Shown here in pieces: positions 9,809 through 19,889 of a DNA stretch of 64,000 nucleotides (within the stretch, counting starts at the first letter, position 1; the number at the start of each line of letters is the position of its first letter). The notes below the pieces were generated by a model. That model was not told the DNA's origin. It saw only the letters and a list, made by a program, of their open reading frames with translations, and made no database searches. A program made the position numbers and the translations under genes. The DNA comes from Nocardia neocaledoniensis. Its GTDB lineage: Bacteria > Actinomycetota > Actinomycetes > Mycobacteriales > Mycobacteriaceae. The stretch lies in assembly GCF_003182135.1 (NCBI RefSeq), contig NZ_QGTL01000001.1, positions 620,001 to 684,000 of the forward strand, read 5' to 3'.

Positions 9809-10133
9809 GCCCGTCCCTCCCGTCCCGGGGCGCCTCCCGCGCCGCGTCCGCCGATGGTCGCACACGGCACCGACGCGAATGGAGCGACGTGACCGCCGGA
9901 CCGGTTCGCCTCTGAGCGCGGGTGGCAAACCATTGGGCGGCAGCCCGGAGTGACTGCCCGAACAACCTGTGGCCGGTCGAGCCCCCGCGACCCGACGCTC
10001 GGCGGACCACTGCCGGATTCGGTGAAATCGTGCGCGCCTGCCCTCGACGCGGCACTATTGGTCACTCGCCCAGCTTTGGTCTGTCCGGTCCACTGAGCGA
10101 CCTGACCCGCATCGGAGTACCGAGGACATCGCG

Positions 10134-11609
10134 ATGACGAACCGATGGCGCCTGATCACGGCGTTCGCCCTGGTCGGCGCGGCCACCCAGCTGGTGTGGC
10201 TCACCTACGCGCCGGTGACGACGGTCGCGGCCGAGCACTTCGGCGTCTCCGAATCCGCCGTCGGCTGGCTGGCGAACATGTTCCCGCTGCTCTACGTGGT
10301 CCTGGCGATACCGGCGGGCATCCTGCTCGATCGCTGGTTCCGGCCCGCCCTGATCGCGGGCGCGGCGCTCACCGCGCTCGGCGCCGACCTGCGCCTGCTC
10401 CACGACGGATTCCTCGTGGCGCTGCTCGGCCAGACGATCGTCGCGGTGGCCCAGCCGCTCGTCCTCAACGCGATCACCGGCATCGCCGGGCACTATCTGG
10501 CCGAGAAGGACCGGGCGACCGGCATCGCGGTCGGCACCGCCAGCACCTTCGCCGGCATGGCCGCGGCCTTCGTCCTCGGCGCGGCCTTCCCCGCCGAGCA
10601 TCAGCTGTGGACGCTGACCGCCCTCGGCGCCGGATTCGCCACCGCGGCGGCTGTGCTCCTCACCGCCGAACTGGGGCGCGCCACCGAGAGCCTGCCCCCG
10701 AGCTCCGCCGAGGCCGCCACATCAACGATCCCCGCCGGCCAAGTCCGCGGCAGGGCCGGGCTTCCTCCCTCGAGCACCGACGCGGCCACCCGGTCGCCTT
10801 TCGCCACGACTGCGGTCTCCGCGGCGGATTCCGCTCACGCCGCCGGTGACGACCGTGTAGAGGATTGCGCCTCAGCGGGTTCCAGCGCGGACGGGTCCAT
10901 CGCCGCCGATTCCAGCACAACCAGTACCAGCGCAGGCGGTGACGACGCAACCGGTTCCGTCCCCGGCCGGGAAACACCTGCCGAGCAGGGCCCCGTCGCG
11001 GGCGCGTTCGCCCGTTCGCCGAACGGCACCGGCTCCCCGCTGACGGTCCTGCGAACGACCCTGCGCGACCGCTACGTGCGTCGGCTGTGCGCCGCGGTGT
11101 TCTTCCCCTTCGGCACCTTCGTCGCCCTGGCCACCTACGGCCAGGCGCTGCTCGAACCCGCCGGGGTGAGCGCCGACGCCGCCAGTGTCGCGCTGCTGAT
11201 CAATGTCGTGGCGGGTGTGATCGGGTGCGCGGTCGTGCCGGTGGCCGTGCTGCGGCGCGGCGTCGAACTGCCCGCGGTCATGGTCGGACTCACGGCCAGC
11301 GCCTTCGCCTGTCTGCTCGTCGCCGTCGCGCCCGGTCTGGCCACGGGGTTTCTGGCCTTCGTCCTGATCGGACTCACCCTGCTGCCCGCGCTGCCGATCG
11401 TGCTCGCCATGGCCGAACGACACACCGGAACGGCCGAGGGCACCGCGGCGGGGCTGATCTGGATGTCGGGCAACCTCGGCGGTCTCCTCGTCGCCGGTGT
11501 CACCGGCCTGCTGGTCGACCTACCGGCACTGGCGTTCGGATTGTGCGGGGCGGCAACGATTCTCGGCGTGCCGCTGGTTCGGCGACTGCGGCCGGAACCG
11601 GTCGGCTGA
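10134..11609 (+). CDS. MFS transporter with low-complexity central loop
   Basis: A 491-residue major facilitator with about 12 transmembrane segments, beginning MTNRWRLITAFALVGAATQ. The loop between helices 6 and 7 is unusually long: roughly residues 183-302 are rich in Ala, Ser, Thr, Gly and Asp with no hydrophobic stretch. The second half resumes at LTVLRTTLRDRYVRRLCAAV. The frame stays open through the insert with normal codon bias, so it is probably real. The substrate is unknown. It is divergent from the MATE gene across a 325-bp gap with no other gene, and convergent with nrnA. Confidence 0.85.
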   Translation: MTNRWRLITAFALVGAATQLVWLTYAPVTTVAAEHFGVSESAVGWLANMFPLLYVVLAIPAGILLDRWFRPALIAGAALTALGADLRLLHDGFLVALLGQTIVAVAQPLVLNAITGIAGHYLAEKDRATGIAVGTASTFAGMAAAFVLGAAFPAEHQLWTLTALGAGFATAAAVLLTAELGRATESLPPSSAEAATSTIPAGQVRGRAGLPPSSTDAATRSPFATTAVSAADSAHAAGDDRVEDCASAGSSADGSIAADSSTTSTSAGGDDATGSVPGRETPAEQGPVAGAFARSPNGTGSPLTVLRTTLRDRYVRRLCAAVFFPFGTFVALATYGQALLEPAGVSADAASVALLINVVAGVIGCAVVPVAVLRRGVELPAVMVGLTASAFACLLVAVAPGLATGFLAFVLIGLTLLPALPIVLAMAERHTGTAEGTAAGLIWMSGNLGGLLVAGVTGLLVDLPALAFGLCGAATILGVPLVRRLRPEPVG

Positions 11610-11780
11610 TCGGCACGCCCTGACCCGGGCCCGCACACCGGCCGAGACCGGCGCACAATGCGGTAGCTGACCGCGACGGTGGTGGTGCCGGGTCGTGCGG
11701 ATCCCGAGGACACCACCCGCCCTCCGCCGCTGGTGAACCATGCCGCGAGCAATCCGGCTCGCGACCAGCGAATCCAGCGC

Positions 11781-12779
11781 TCAGCCGAGTGCGGCGATCA
11801 GCGCGCGCACCACATCGCCCGCGCTCCCGTACGTGGTGTAGCCCGCGGCGAAGCGGTGGCCGCCACCACCGAACGTGCTCGCGACCGCCGCGACATCGAC
11901 GCCGTCGGCGGTCCCCGGCGCCGAATCGCGGGACCGCAGTGAGACCGTCCAGCGGTCGTTCTGCCCGCGCGATTCCTTGAAGACGGCGGCGATCCCCGCC
12001 TCCGAGGTGGTGCGGACGACGTCGATCACGCTCTCCACCTCCTCCGGCCCCACCTCGTGGGTGTCGGCGGCGCGCACGAGCGCGTACACCAGCCCCACCC
12101 CGGCGGCCGACGGCACGACCACGGCGGAGGCGAGGACCTTCGACAGCATCGGCAACCAGGAGAACGGATGGGTGTCGAGCAGGACGCGGGTGATCTCGGT
12201 GCCGTCGATACCGGTGGCGAGCAGCCGCTCGGCCAGGCCGTGCGAACCGGGACGGGCCCACCGGAACGACCCGGTATCGGTGACCAGGCCCGCGAACAGG
12301 CAGTGCGCGATCTCGGCGTCGATCGGCACGCCCCACGCGTCGAGCAGCCGCGTGACGAGCTCGGTGGTCGAGGCGGCGGTCTCGTCGATCAGGTCGACGG
12401 TGCCGAACCCCTCGTTGGCGCGGTGGTGGTCGATCACCAGCGTGGCCGACGCACCGGGCAAACGGTCGGCGAGCGCGCCGAGCCTGCTGCGCGCACCGCA
12501 GTCGACCACGATCAGCAGGTCGACCTCGCGCGGCACCTCCGTGGGCGGCACCAGGTGTTCGATGCCGGGCAGGGTGCGCAGCGACGCGGGCAGTTCGGCG
12601 GGCTCGGCGAACGACACGGTCACCGGCACGCCCCGGCGATCCAGCGCCAGCGCCAGTGCCAGCCCTGACCCGATGGTGTCGGCGTCGGGTTGCACGTGGC
12701 ACAGCACCGTCACCGAACGCGCCGCCGCCAGCACGGCGACGGCCGCGTCCAGCACGGTCGCGTCGCGCACGCTCGTCAT
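11781..12779 (-). CDS. nrnA: DHH-family oligoribonuclease/pAp phosphatase
   Basis: A 332-residue DHH/DHHA1 phosphoesterase. The metal-binding motifs are HVQPDADTIGS, VVDCGA and IDHHRANEGFG, and the C-terminal DHHA1 motif is FGGGGHRFAAG. It degrades nano-RNA and dephosphorylates pAp, and related enzymes act on cyclic dinucleotide products. It is the last gene of the infB-rbfA cluster (Rv2837c in M. tuberculosis). The ATG at 12779 (MTSVRDATV) is preferred; a start at 12851 would add 24 residues of unlikely sequence. The 122-bp spacing from rbfA is larger than usual. Confidence 0.93.
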   Translation of the reverse strand: MTSVRDATVLDAAVAVLAAARSVTVLCHVQPDADTIGSGLALALALDRRGVPVTVSFAEPAELPASLRTLPGIEHLVPPTEVPREVDLLIVVDCGARSRLGALADRLPGASATLVIDHHRANEGFGTVDLIDETAASTTELVTRLLDAWGVPIDAEIAHCLFAGLVTDTGSFRWARPGSHGLAERLLATGIDGTEITRVLLDTHPFSWLPMLSKVLASAVVVPSAAGVGLVYALVRAADTHEVGPEEVESVIDVVRTTSEAGIAAVFKESRGQNDRWTVSLRSRDSAPGTADGVDVAAVASTFGGGGHRFAAGYTTYGSAGDVVRALIAALG

Positions 12780-12901
12780 GCCGGGTCGATTCGGCGAGCT
12801 CGCACAGCCACGCGAGCTACCGGCCACGCACCGCGGTGTGCCCGGGCACACCGCGCAGCCACGCCGACCACCGGCGCCGGGCCCTGACCGTCCATGCCGG
12901 G

Positions 12902-13351
12902 CTACTCGTCGCCGTCGTCGTCGCGATCGGACTTGTACGGGTCGGCGTCACCGGCGTGGGTGGCGTTGGCCGCGACCTTGGCGACCTCGTCGTCGATGGC
13001 GCGGGCCCTGGCCAGCAGCTCCTCCATCTCGCGGGCCGCGTCGGGGACCCTGTCCAGCGTGAACGACAGGATCGGGGTGAACTTCACCCCGGTTCCGGCA
13101 CCCACCTTGGATCGCAGCACGCCCTTGGCCGCGTCCAGACCGGCGGCCGCGGCCGCGTAGTCGGGTTCGGTGTCGAGCGTCTCGCCCATCACCGTGTAGA
13201 ACACCGTCGCCTCCCGCAGGTCGCCGGTCACCTTGGCGTCGGTGACGGTGACGAACCGCAGCCGCGGATCCTTGATCTCGTACTCGATCGCGGTGGCCAC
13301 GATCGAGGAAATCCGCTTGGCGAGTCGGCGTGCCCTGGCTTGATCCACCAT
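12902..13351 (-). CDS. rbfA: 30S ribosome-binding factor A
   Basis: A 149-residue KH-type protein that assists 16S rRNA 5'-end processing and cold-adapted 30S maturation. Conserved segments are [27 protein letters not shown] and [13 protein letters not shown]. The acidic C-terminal tail ([15 protein letters not shown]) is typical of actinobacterial forms. A strong GGGAGG site precedes the ATG, 14 bp after ylxP. Confidence 0.96.
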   Translation of the reverse strand: MVDQARARRLAKRISSIVATAIEYEIKDPRLRFVTVTDAKVTGDLREATVFYTVMGETLDTEPDYAAAAAGLDAAKGVLRSKVGAGTGVKFTPILSFTLDRVPDAAREMEELLARARAIDDEVAKVAANATHAGDADPYKSDRDDDGDE

Positions 13352-13365
13352 GGCGGTACCTCCCT

Positions 13366-13659
13366 CTAGTCTTCGGGTCCGAAGATCCGGCGGCGTACTG
13401 CCAGCAACTGTAACTCCGGACGGGCGGCGACGTGCCGCTCACACTTGTCGAGCACCTCGTTCAGGTGCCCGGTTTCCGCACTGACCATGGCCACGCCGAG
13501 CAGTGCCCGGCGGTGCAGGTCCTGATCTCCGGCCTCGGCGGCGTTCACCGCGAAACGCTTCTGCAGCTCGGCCAGGATCGGGCGGATCACCGACCGCTTC
13601 TCCTTGAGCGAGTGCACGTCACCGAGCAGTAGATCGAATTCGAGCGCACCGATGTACAG
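13366..13659 (-). CDS. ylxP: YlxP/DUF503 family protein with CTG start
   Basis: A small protein of 97 residues found between infB and rbfA in many actinobacteria; biochemical role unknown. The conserved N-terminus ([20 protein letters not shown]) can only be included if translation starts at the CTG at 13659, because a TGA stop lies three codons upstream in frame and no ATG, GTG or TTG is in between. An AGGAGG site sits 9 nt before that CTG. The only other candidate, a GTG at 13617, would remove the whole conserved first strand. Confidence 0.85.
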   Translation of the reverse strand: MYIGALEFDLLLGDVHSLKEKRSVIRPILAELQKRFAVNAAEAGDQDLHRRALLGVAMVSAETGHLNEVLDKCERHVAARPELQLLAVRRRIFGPED

Positions 13660-13698
13660 CGGTGCTCACCTCCTGGTAGATGGGATTCGCCCGCATGA

Positions 13699-13737
13699 CC
13701 GCACGCCGCACCCGAAGACCTCGGATGCGGCGTGCGG
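13699..13737 (-). terminator. Long hairpin between infB and ylxP
   Basis: 12-bp perfect arms (13699-13710 and 13726-13737) continue, after a single mismatch, into a 4-bp inner stem with a 5-nt loop. No U-tract follows. It may terminate or attenuate infB transcription, or protect mRNA ends, within the operon. Confidence 0.55.
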
Positions 13738-13751
13738 AACGGTGTGCGATA

Positions 13752-16691
13752 TCAGTCGCGCGGCTTCTCGCGCAGCTCGTAGGCCTCGATGATGTCGCCG
13801 TCCTTGATGTCGTTGTAGGTCACGGTCATACCGCACTCGTAACCTTCGCGCACCTCGGTGGCGTCGTCCTTCTCCCGCTTGAGCGAGGAGATGGTCATCG
13901 TCTCGGCGATCACCCGGCCGTCGCGGATCAGGCGCGCCTTGGCGTTGCGCTTGACCGAACCCGACAGCACCATGCAACCGGCGATGTTGCCGACCTTCGA
14001 CGAACGGAAGATCGCGCGGATCTCCGCCCGGCCCAGCTCGACCTCTTCGTAGATCGGCTTGAGCATGCCCTTGAGGGCCTTCTCGATCTCGTCGATGGCC
14101 TGGTAGATCACCGAGTAGTACCGGATGTCGACGCCCTCGCGGTTGGCCAGCTCGGTGGCCTTGCCCTCCGCACGGACGTTGAAGCCGATGATGATCGCGT
14201 TCGAGGCCGACGCCAGGTTGACGTTGGTCTCGGTGACGCCACCGACACCGCGGTCGATGACGCGCAGCCGCACCTCGTCGTCGATCTCGATGCCGAGCAG
14301 GGCCTCTTCGAGGGCCTCGACCGTACCGGAGTTGTCGCCCTTGAGGATCAGGTTGAGCTCCGAAGTCTCCTTCAGGGCGGCATCCAGATCTTCCAGGCTG
14401 ATCCGCTTGCGGCTGCGCGCGGCCAGCGCGTTGCGCTTGCGCGCGTTGCGGCGGTCGGCGATCTGGCGAGCGATCCGGTCCTCGTCGACGACGAGCAGGT
14501 TGTCACCGGCGCCGGGCACCGAGGTGAAACCGACGACCTGGACGGGCCGCGACGGCAGGGCCGCCTCGACGTCGTCGCCGTGCTCGTCGACCATGCGGCG
14601 CACGCGACCGTAGGCGTCGCCCGCCACGATCGAGTCGCCGACACGCAGCGTGCCGCGCTGGATGAGCACGGTGGCCACCGGGCCACGGCCGCGGTCGAGG
14701 TGCGCCTCGATGGCGACACCCTGGGCGTCCATGTCCGGGTTGGCCCGCAGGTCGAGCGAGGCGTCGGCGGTCAGCAGGACCGCTTCCAGCAGCGCGTCGA
14801 TGTTGGTGCCCTGCTTGGCGGAGATGTCGACGAACATGGTGTCGCCGCCGTACTCCTCGGTCACCAGGCCGTACTCGGTCAGCTGCTGCCGGATCTTGTC
14901 CGGGTTCGCGCCTTCCTTGTCGATCTTGTTGACCGCCACCACGATCGGCACGTCGGCCGCCTGGGCGTGGTTGATCGCTTCCACCGTCTGCGGCATGACG
15001 CCGTCGTCGGCCGCGACCACGAGGATCGCGATGTCGGTGGCCTTCGCGCCACGGGCACGCATGGCGGTGAACGCCTCGTGACCCGGGGTGTCGATGAAGG
15101 TGATCAGGCGCTCTTCGTCGTTCAGGTTCGTCAGCACCTGGTAGGCGCCGATGTGCTGGGTGATGCCACCGGCCTCGCCCTCACGGACGTTGGCCTTGCG
15201 GATCGTGTCCAGCAGTCGGGTCTTACCGTGGTCGACGTGACCCATAACGGTCACGACCGGCGGACGCTGCTCGAGGTCGTCCTCGCCGCCGGCGTCCTCG
15301 CCGTAGGTGAGATCGAACGATTCCAGCAGCTCGCGGTCCTCGTCCTCGGGGCTGACGACGTGGACGACGTAGTTCATCTCGCTGCCGAGCAGCTCGAGGG
15401 TCTCGTCGTTCACCGACTGGGTCGCGGTGACCATCTCGCCGAGGTTGAACAGCGCCTGCACGAGAGCGGCCGGGTTCGCGTCGATCTTCTCGGCGAAGTC
15501 CGACAGCGACGCGCCACGGGCGAGACGGATGATCTCGCCGTTGCCGCGGGGCAGCCGCACGCCACCGACGGCGGGCGCCTGCATGTTCTCGTATTCGGCG
15601 CGCTTCGCCCGCTTCGACTTACGGCCACGACGCGGAGCGCCACCGGGACGACCGAACGCGCCTGCCGCGCCACCACGGCCACCGGGACCACCCGGACGAC
15701 CGCCGCCGCCACCGGGACGACCACGGAAACCACCGGCCGCGGGCGCACCGGCACCCTGGCCGGCACCGGGGGCACCGCCACCGCCACCGCGGTAGCCGCC
15801 ACCGCCGCCACCGGGACGACCGGCGCCACCGGGCGCACCGCCCGGACGACCCGGACGGCCACCGGCCGCCGGACCCGGACGCGCGGAGCGCTGGGGCATG
15901 GCACCGGGGTTCGGCCGCGGGGGCATCGAACCCGGGGTGGGACGCGGACCACCGGGACGCGGGGCACCGCCCTGCGCGGCGGCCGGACGCGGGCCACCCT
16001 GGCCCTGACCGGGACGGGGACCGCCCTGACCGGGCGTGGGACGGGGACCGCCCTGACCCGGCGTCGGACGCGGGCCGCCCTGCGGGGCCGGACGCGGCGC
16101 GGGACGCTCACGATCGGGCGCGGAGCTGAACGGGTTGTTGCCGACGCGCGGAGTCTTCGGACCCGGCTTGGGGCCGGGACCGGCGGGACGCGGCGCCTGG
16201 GCGCCCGGCGCGGGCTGACCCGGACGCGGCTGACCCGGGCGCGGGGCGCCGGGGGCGGGACGCGGGCCGGGGGTGCCGGGCTTGGCGGCCGGAGCCGACT
16301 GCTGCGCGGCGGCCGGGGCGGGCTTGGCGGCCGGAGCCGGCTTCGGCTCGGCCGGGGCCGATTCGGCGGGCGCCGGGGTGGCCGGTGCCGCGGGGGTCGC
16401 CGCCGCGGCCGGAGCCGGGGTGGGACGCGGGCCCGGACGAGGACCGCCCGGGGTGGGCTTGGCGCCCGGACGGGCCGCCTGGGACGGTCCGGGACGGGCC
16501 GCCGGCTTCGCGTCGCCCGCCGGGGCGGACTTCGACGCGAGCGATTCCCGCAGACGACGCGCGACGGGTGCTTCCACCGTCGAGGACGCCGACTTCACGA
16601 ACTCGCCTTGCTCCTTGAGCTTCGCGAGTAGTTCTTTGGACGTGACACCGAGTTCTTTGGCCAACTCGTGCACGCGGGCCTTGCCTGCCAC
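13752..16691 (-). CDS. infB: Translation initiation factor IF-2
   Basis: A 979-residue GTPase that places initiator tRNA on the 30S subunit and drives subunit joining. The N-terminal IF2-N domain ([20 protein letters not shown]) is followed by a very long Pro/Gly/Ala/Arg-rich region (about residues 55-370), usual in actinobacteria. The G domain carries MGHVDHGKT (about 480), DTPGHEAF and VNKIDKEG, and domains II to IV follow. The start is the GTG at 16691 with a GGAGA site; the longer frame adds only upstream shadow. It lies downstream of ylxR in the rimP-nusA cluster. Confidence 0.97.
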   Translation of the reverse strand: MAGKARVHELAKELGVTSKELLAKLKEQGEFVKSASSTVEAPVARRLRESLASKSAPAGDAKPAARPGPSQAARPGAKPTPGGPRPGPRPTPAPAAAATPAAPATPAPAESAPAEPKPAPAAKPAPAAAQQSAPAAKPGTPGPRPAPGAPRPGQPRPGQPAPGAQAPRPAGPGPKPGPKTPRVGNNPFSSAPDRERPAPRPAPQGGPRPTPGQGGPRPTPGQGGPRPGQGQGGPRPAAAQGGAPRPGGPRPTPGSMPPRPNPGAMPQRSARPGPAAGGRPGRPGGAPGGAGRPGGGGGGYRGGGGGAPGAGQGAGAPAAGGFRGRPGGGGGRPGGPGGRGGAAGAFGRPGGAPRRGRKSKRAKRAEYENMQAPAVGGVRLPRGNGEIIRLARGASLSDFAEKIDANPAALVQALFNLGEMVTATQSVNDETLELLGSEMNYVVHVVSPEDEDRELLESFDLTYGEDAGGEDDLEQRPPVVTVMGHVDHGKTRLLDTIRKANVREGEAGGITQHIGAYQVLTNLNDEERLITFIDTPGHEAFTAMRARGAKATDIAILVVAADDGVMPQTVEAINHAQAADVPIVVAVNKIDKEGANPDKIRQQLTEYGLVTEEYGGDTMFVDISAKQGTNIDALLEAVLLTADASLDLRANPDMDAQGVAIEAHLDRGRGPVATVLIQRGTLRVGDSIVAGDAYGRVRRMVDEHGDDVEAALPSRPVQVVGFTSVPGAGDNLLVVDEDRIARQIADRRNARKRNALAARSRKRISLEDLDAALKETSELNLILKGDNSGTVEALEEALLGIEIDDEVRLRVIDRGVGGVTETNVNLASASNAIIIGFNVRAEGKATELANREGVDIRYYSVIYQAIDEIEKALKGMLKPIYEEVELGRAEIRAIFRSSKVGNIAGCMVLSGSVKRNAKARLIRDGRVIAETMTISSLKREKDDATEVREGYECGMTVTYNDIKDGDIIEAYELREKPRD

Positions 16692-16800
16692 TGCTCTCCT
16701 CACTGAGAGGCCGAGCAGCGCCACCGTGTAAGGGGACGGCGGCCCGCACGACCTCGGGTTATCTCCGATGGACGTTCATCGTTGGTGCTTCACGGTGTGC

Positions 16801-17121
16801 TCATGAGTGCTCGTGCCTGTTCTCGAGGTACTGCTCCAGGGCTGAGATATCCAGATTTCCGGACACTCGTAGGGCTCTGCCGAATGCTCGGCGCCGCTCT
16901 GCGGAACGCAGACAAGCTGAAACGGGGTGCAGCCAGGCACCCCGTCCGGGAAGTCTGCGCCGCGGGTCGGGAACGATCGCGACCCCGGTCGAACCGGTGT
17001 CCCGATGCCGCGCCACGATCCGCAACAGGTCGGCAGACGGCTCGCGCTGACGGCATCCGATACAGGTTCGCACGGATTGCGCGGGCCGGTCTTCCCCCCA
17101 CTCTACCGGTGACCCGGTCAT
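16801..17121 (-). CDS. ylxR: YlxR family RNA-binding protein (DUF448)
   Basis: A 106-residue basic protein with the family motif RTCIGCRQRE near the N-terminus and GRGAWLHP later, the usual nusA-infB intergenic gene. In other bacteria YlxR binds RNA and affects RNase P or gene expression. The ATG at 17121 is chosen because GGAGGGG lies 9 nt upstream. An in-frame TTG at 17193 overlapping nusA would add a poorly conserved N-terminus. About 110 bp separate it from infB. Confidence 0.9.
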   Translation of the reverse strand: MTGSPVEWGEDRPAQSVRTCIGCRQREPSADLLRIVARHRDTGSTGVAIVPDPRRRLPGRGAWLHPVSACLRSAERRRAFGRALRVSGNLDISALEQYLENRHEHS

Positions 17122-17189
17122 AACGACGAACCCCTCCCCTCTCGAAGTTACGAACATGTCATCCGGGGGCCGGGATTCCCGCGTTTTCG

Positions 17190-18218
17190 TCAACTACGGT
17201 GCGCCTCCGGCCGCATGCTGCCGCCCTGCTCCGGGGCCGCGTCGCTGCGGATATCGATGCGCCAACCCGTCAGACGCGCGGCCAGGCGGGCATTCTGGCC
17301 CTCCTTGCCGATCGCCAGCGACAGCTGGAAGTCGGGCACGATCACCCTGGCCGCCCTGGCCTCCGGATCGACGACGGTGACCGAAACCACCTTCGACGGC
17401 GAGAGCGCGTTGCCGACGAAGGTCGCCGGGTCCTCGGCGTAATCGATGATATCGATCTTCTCTCCCGCCAGCTCGCTCATCACGTTGCGCACGCGCTGGC
17501 CCATCGGGCCGATGCACGCGCCCTTGGCGTTCACGCCGGGCACGGTCGAGCGCACCGCGATCTTGGAGCGGTGCCCGGACTCGCGCGCCACCGCGACGAT
17601 CTCCACCGACCCGTCGGCGATCTCGGGCACCTCGAGCGAGAACAGCCGGCGCACCAGGTTCGGGTGGGTCCGCGAGAGCTGGATCTGCGGACCGCGCGGA
17701 CCGCGCGAGACGCCGTAGACGTAGCACTTGATCCGGTCGCCGTGCTCGTAGGTCTCGCCGGGCACCTGTTCGGCGGGCGGGATCAGGCCCTCGGCGCCGT
17801 TGGCCTCGCTGCCGATGCGGACCACCACGATGCCGCGGGCGTTGGCCCTGGCGTCACGCTGGACGACACCGCCCACGATGTCGCCCTCGTGGGTGGAGAA
17901 CTCGCCGAAGGACTTCTCGTTCTCGGCGTCGCGCAGCCGCTGCAGCACCACCTGGCGGGCGGTGGTCGCCGCGATGCGGCCGAAACCCTCAGGCGTGTCG
18001 TCCCATTCGGAGACCAGGTTGCCGTCGGCGTCGAGTTCGCGCGCCATCACCCGGACCACGCCGGTCTTCTGGTTGATGTCGATGTAGGCGTTGGGCTGAT
18101 GGCCCTCGGTGTGCCGGTAGGCGGTCAGCAGCGCCGACTCGATCGCCGAGATCACGGTCTCGATCGGGATGCCCTTGTCGGCGACGATCGCCCGCAGAGC
18201 TTCGATTTCGATGTTCAT
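17190..18218 (-). CDS. nusA: Transcription termination/antitermination protein NusA
   Basis: A 342-residue factor binding RNA polymerase and nascent RNA. The N-terminal polymerase-binding domain ([20 protein letters not shown]) is followed by S1 ([12 protein letters not shown] onward) and two KH domains ([20 protein letters not shown] and [20 protein letters not shown]). It ends in a short tail without the C-terminal acidic repeats of the E. coli protein, as is normal for actinobacteria. Its ATG overlaps the rimP stop by 4 nt (ATGA). Confidence 0.97.
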   Translation of the reverse strand: MNIEIEALRAIVADKGIPIETVISAIESALLTAYRHTEGHQPNAYIDINQKTGVVRVMARELDADGNLVSEWDDTPEGFGRIAATTARQVVLQRLRDAENEKSFGEFSTHEGDIVGGVVQRDARANARGIVVVRIGSEANGAEGLIPPAEQVPGETYEHGDRIKCYVYGVSRGPRGPQIQLSRTHPNLVRRLFSLEVPEIADGSVEIVAVARESGHRSKIAVRSTVPGVNAKGACIGPMGQRVRNVMSELAGEKIDIIDYAEDPATFVGNALSPSKVVSVTVVDPEARAARVIVPDFQLSLAIGKEGQNARLAARLTGWRIDIRSDAAPEQGGSMRPEAHRS

Positions 18219-18844
18219 TCCGCAACCCCTTCGGTGGGAGAGTCACTGTGTTGGCCTGCAGCGGCGAGGTCGGCGGGCTCTTCGCCCGGCACGGGTCGGC
18301 CCGCGGCGATGCCGCCGGCCAGTTCGAGTTCGGCGGCGCCGGGTGGGTTGAACTCCACCTGCACGACGCCGGTGGCGATGTCGGCGAGCGGCACGTGCAC
18401 GCGGTGCGGCTTGTTCTTGCCGCCGAGCACGAGGGCGATGGTCCCGTCGTCGGCGAGCACCCCGGCGCGCGCCTCGAAGCGCGCCTTGCCCTCGACCGGT
18501 TCGGCGCCCTCGCGCAGCGTCACCTTCACCTTGCGACCCTGGGCCCGGCGCCAGTGCCGCTCGGCGGTCAGCGGCCGGTCGACCCCGGGGGTGGTGACTT
18601 CGAGCAGGTAGGCGGCGTCGCCGGAGTCGGCGGCCTCGTCGAGCAGCGCCGACATCTCCCGGCTGAGCTCGGCGATGGCGTCCAGATCGGCCGGACCGTC
18701 GCTGTCGACGGTGACCTTCAACCGAACCGGCGCCAATTCGTCTTTGCCCGCGGACGTGATCGCGACGCCCTCGAGGTCGAATCCCCGGCGTGCGACGAGC
18801 TCAGCGACGAGCTGGCTCACCCTTTCCTCGGTGGGCATCGGCAT
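18215..18844 (-). CDS. rimP: Ribosome maturation factor RimP
   Basis: A 209-residue protein needed for 30S assembly. Recognisable segments are [30 protein letters not shown] and the C-terminal Sm-like domain ([13 protein letters not shown]). The C-terminal 35 residues are an Ala/Gly/Pro/Glu-rich extension. It leads the rimP-nusA-ylxR-infB-ylxP-rbfA-nrnA cluster. The intergenic region to the divergent lipoprotein-like gene carries the cluster's promoter, but I could not fix a -10 element. Confidence 0.95.
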   Translation of the reverse strand: MPMPTEERVSQLVAELVARRGFDLEGVAITSAGKDELAPVRLKVTVDSDGPADLDAIAELSREMSALLDEAADSGDAAYLLEVTTPGVDRPLTAERHWRRAQGRKVKVTLREGAEPVEGKARFEARAGVLADDGTIALVLGGKNKPHRVHVPLADIATGVVQVEFNPPGAAELELAGGIAAGRPVPGEEPADLAAAGQHSDSPTEGVAE

Positions 18845-19103
18845 ATGGGCGGCTCCTGGTTCAGTTGTGACGCGATCGGAAATTTCTACGCCGAAGGTCT
18901 AGCGTAACGCGCTCCGAGAGTGTAAAGGACCAGCGGACGGCCGTCGCGCACCGGTCCGGGTCGGCGTGCCCATCGTGTCGCGACACCGGCGAGTGCGCCG
19001 CCGCGGATCTGGCACGATGGTGCTCGTGCCCTTCCGCCATACCGCCCCGCCGAGCGCCGGGCGACCTTCCGGCATGCGCTCCGACCGGCACGAATCCCGC
19101 CCG

Positions 19104-19889
19104 ATGACGAGCGAGTCGTCGCGCCTGGTCGCCGAGCAGCACCCCGGACCGACGCCACCGCCCGCTCCGCCGACCTCGGCGTCGACCGTACCGGCACACC
19201 GGGATTCGGCCGCGGCGGCGGTGTCCACCCACGCGGCGTACCGGCGCACCGCGCCGCACCCCACCACGGGTTCGACAACGGATCGCCGTGCGGTGGGTCG
19301 GGTTCCCGCCGAGACCGCACACCACGACGCTGCCCTTGCCCCGAGGCCCCCGATCCGGCCCGCCGTCTGGCCGCGGCGCGCGATGCTGCGTGTCCTCGGC
19401 GGCAGCGCCGCGACGATTCCGGCGCTCGCCGTTCTCACGGCCTGCGCCGAGGACGACACCGTGCACGCCCCCGATCCACTTGCCGCGCAAGAGGTTCTGG
19501 CCCGTGCCGACGCCGCGGCCGCACAGGCGGCGATCGCGCTGGCCCCCCAGTCGCAGGCCGCGCTCACCACCATCGCGACCGAGCGCGGTGCGCACGCCGA
19601 CGCCTTGCGCACCGAGATCGACCGCGTGATCGGCGTGTACGGCGACGGCACCACGCCCGTGCATCGCACCGGCGAGGTGCTCGTGCCCGGCCCCGACGGG
19701 CGGTCGGTGCCCGCCTCGGTCGCCGCGACACCCACCCAGCCGCTCACGCTCGCCCAGTTGCGCGATCAGCTGGTCCGCTCGCAGCAGTCGGCGGCCACGG
19801 CGGCGCGCACCCAATCCGGTTACCGCGCAGGACTGCTGGCCTCGATCAGCGCGGCCTGCGCCACCCAGGCGGGAGTCCTGCTGACATGA
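19104..19889 (+). CDS. Lipoprotein-like alanine-rich protein upstream of a DUF4439 protein (Rv2843-like)
   Basis: The frame is open from 18966, but the start is uncertain; the ATG at 19104 gives 261 residues. About 90 Pro/Ala/His-rich residues precede a twin-arginine signal-like segment (PRRAMLRVLGGSAATIPALA) that ends in a lipobox (VLTAC). The mature part is helical, with EVLARADAAAAQAAIALAPQ and a His/Glu pattern typical of four-helix ferritin-like proteins. The position matches Rv2843. It is translationally coupled by ATGA to the next gene. Export as a Tat lipoprotein is inferred. The long region before the signal is odd and may not be translated. Confidence 0.7.
   Translation: MTSESSRLVAEQHPGPTPPPAPPTSASTVPAHRDSAAAAVSTHAAYRRTAPHPTTGSTTDRRAVGRVPAETAHHDAALAPRPPIRPAVWPRRAMLRVLGGSAATIPALAVLTACAEDDTVHAPDPLAAQEVLARADAAAAQAAIALAPQSQAALTTIATERGAHADALRTEIDRVIGVYGDGTTPVHRTGEVLVPGPDGRSVPASVAATPTQPLTLAQLRDQLVRSQQSAATAARTQSGYRAGLLASISAACATQAGVLLT

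Noticed and set aside
13680..16631. Long plus-strand open frame of 983 codons
   Set aside because: It is antisense to infB; its Arg/Thr/Gly-rich product is the usual shadow of a GC-rich coding strand.
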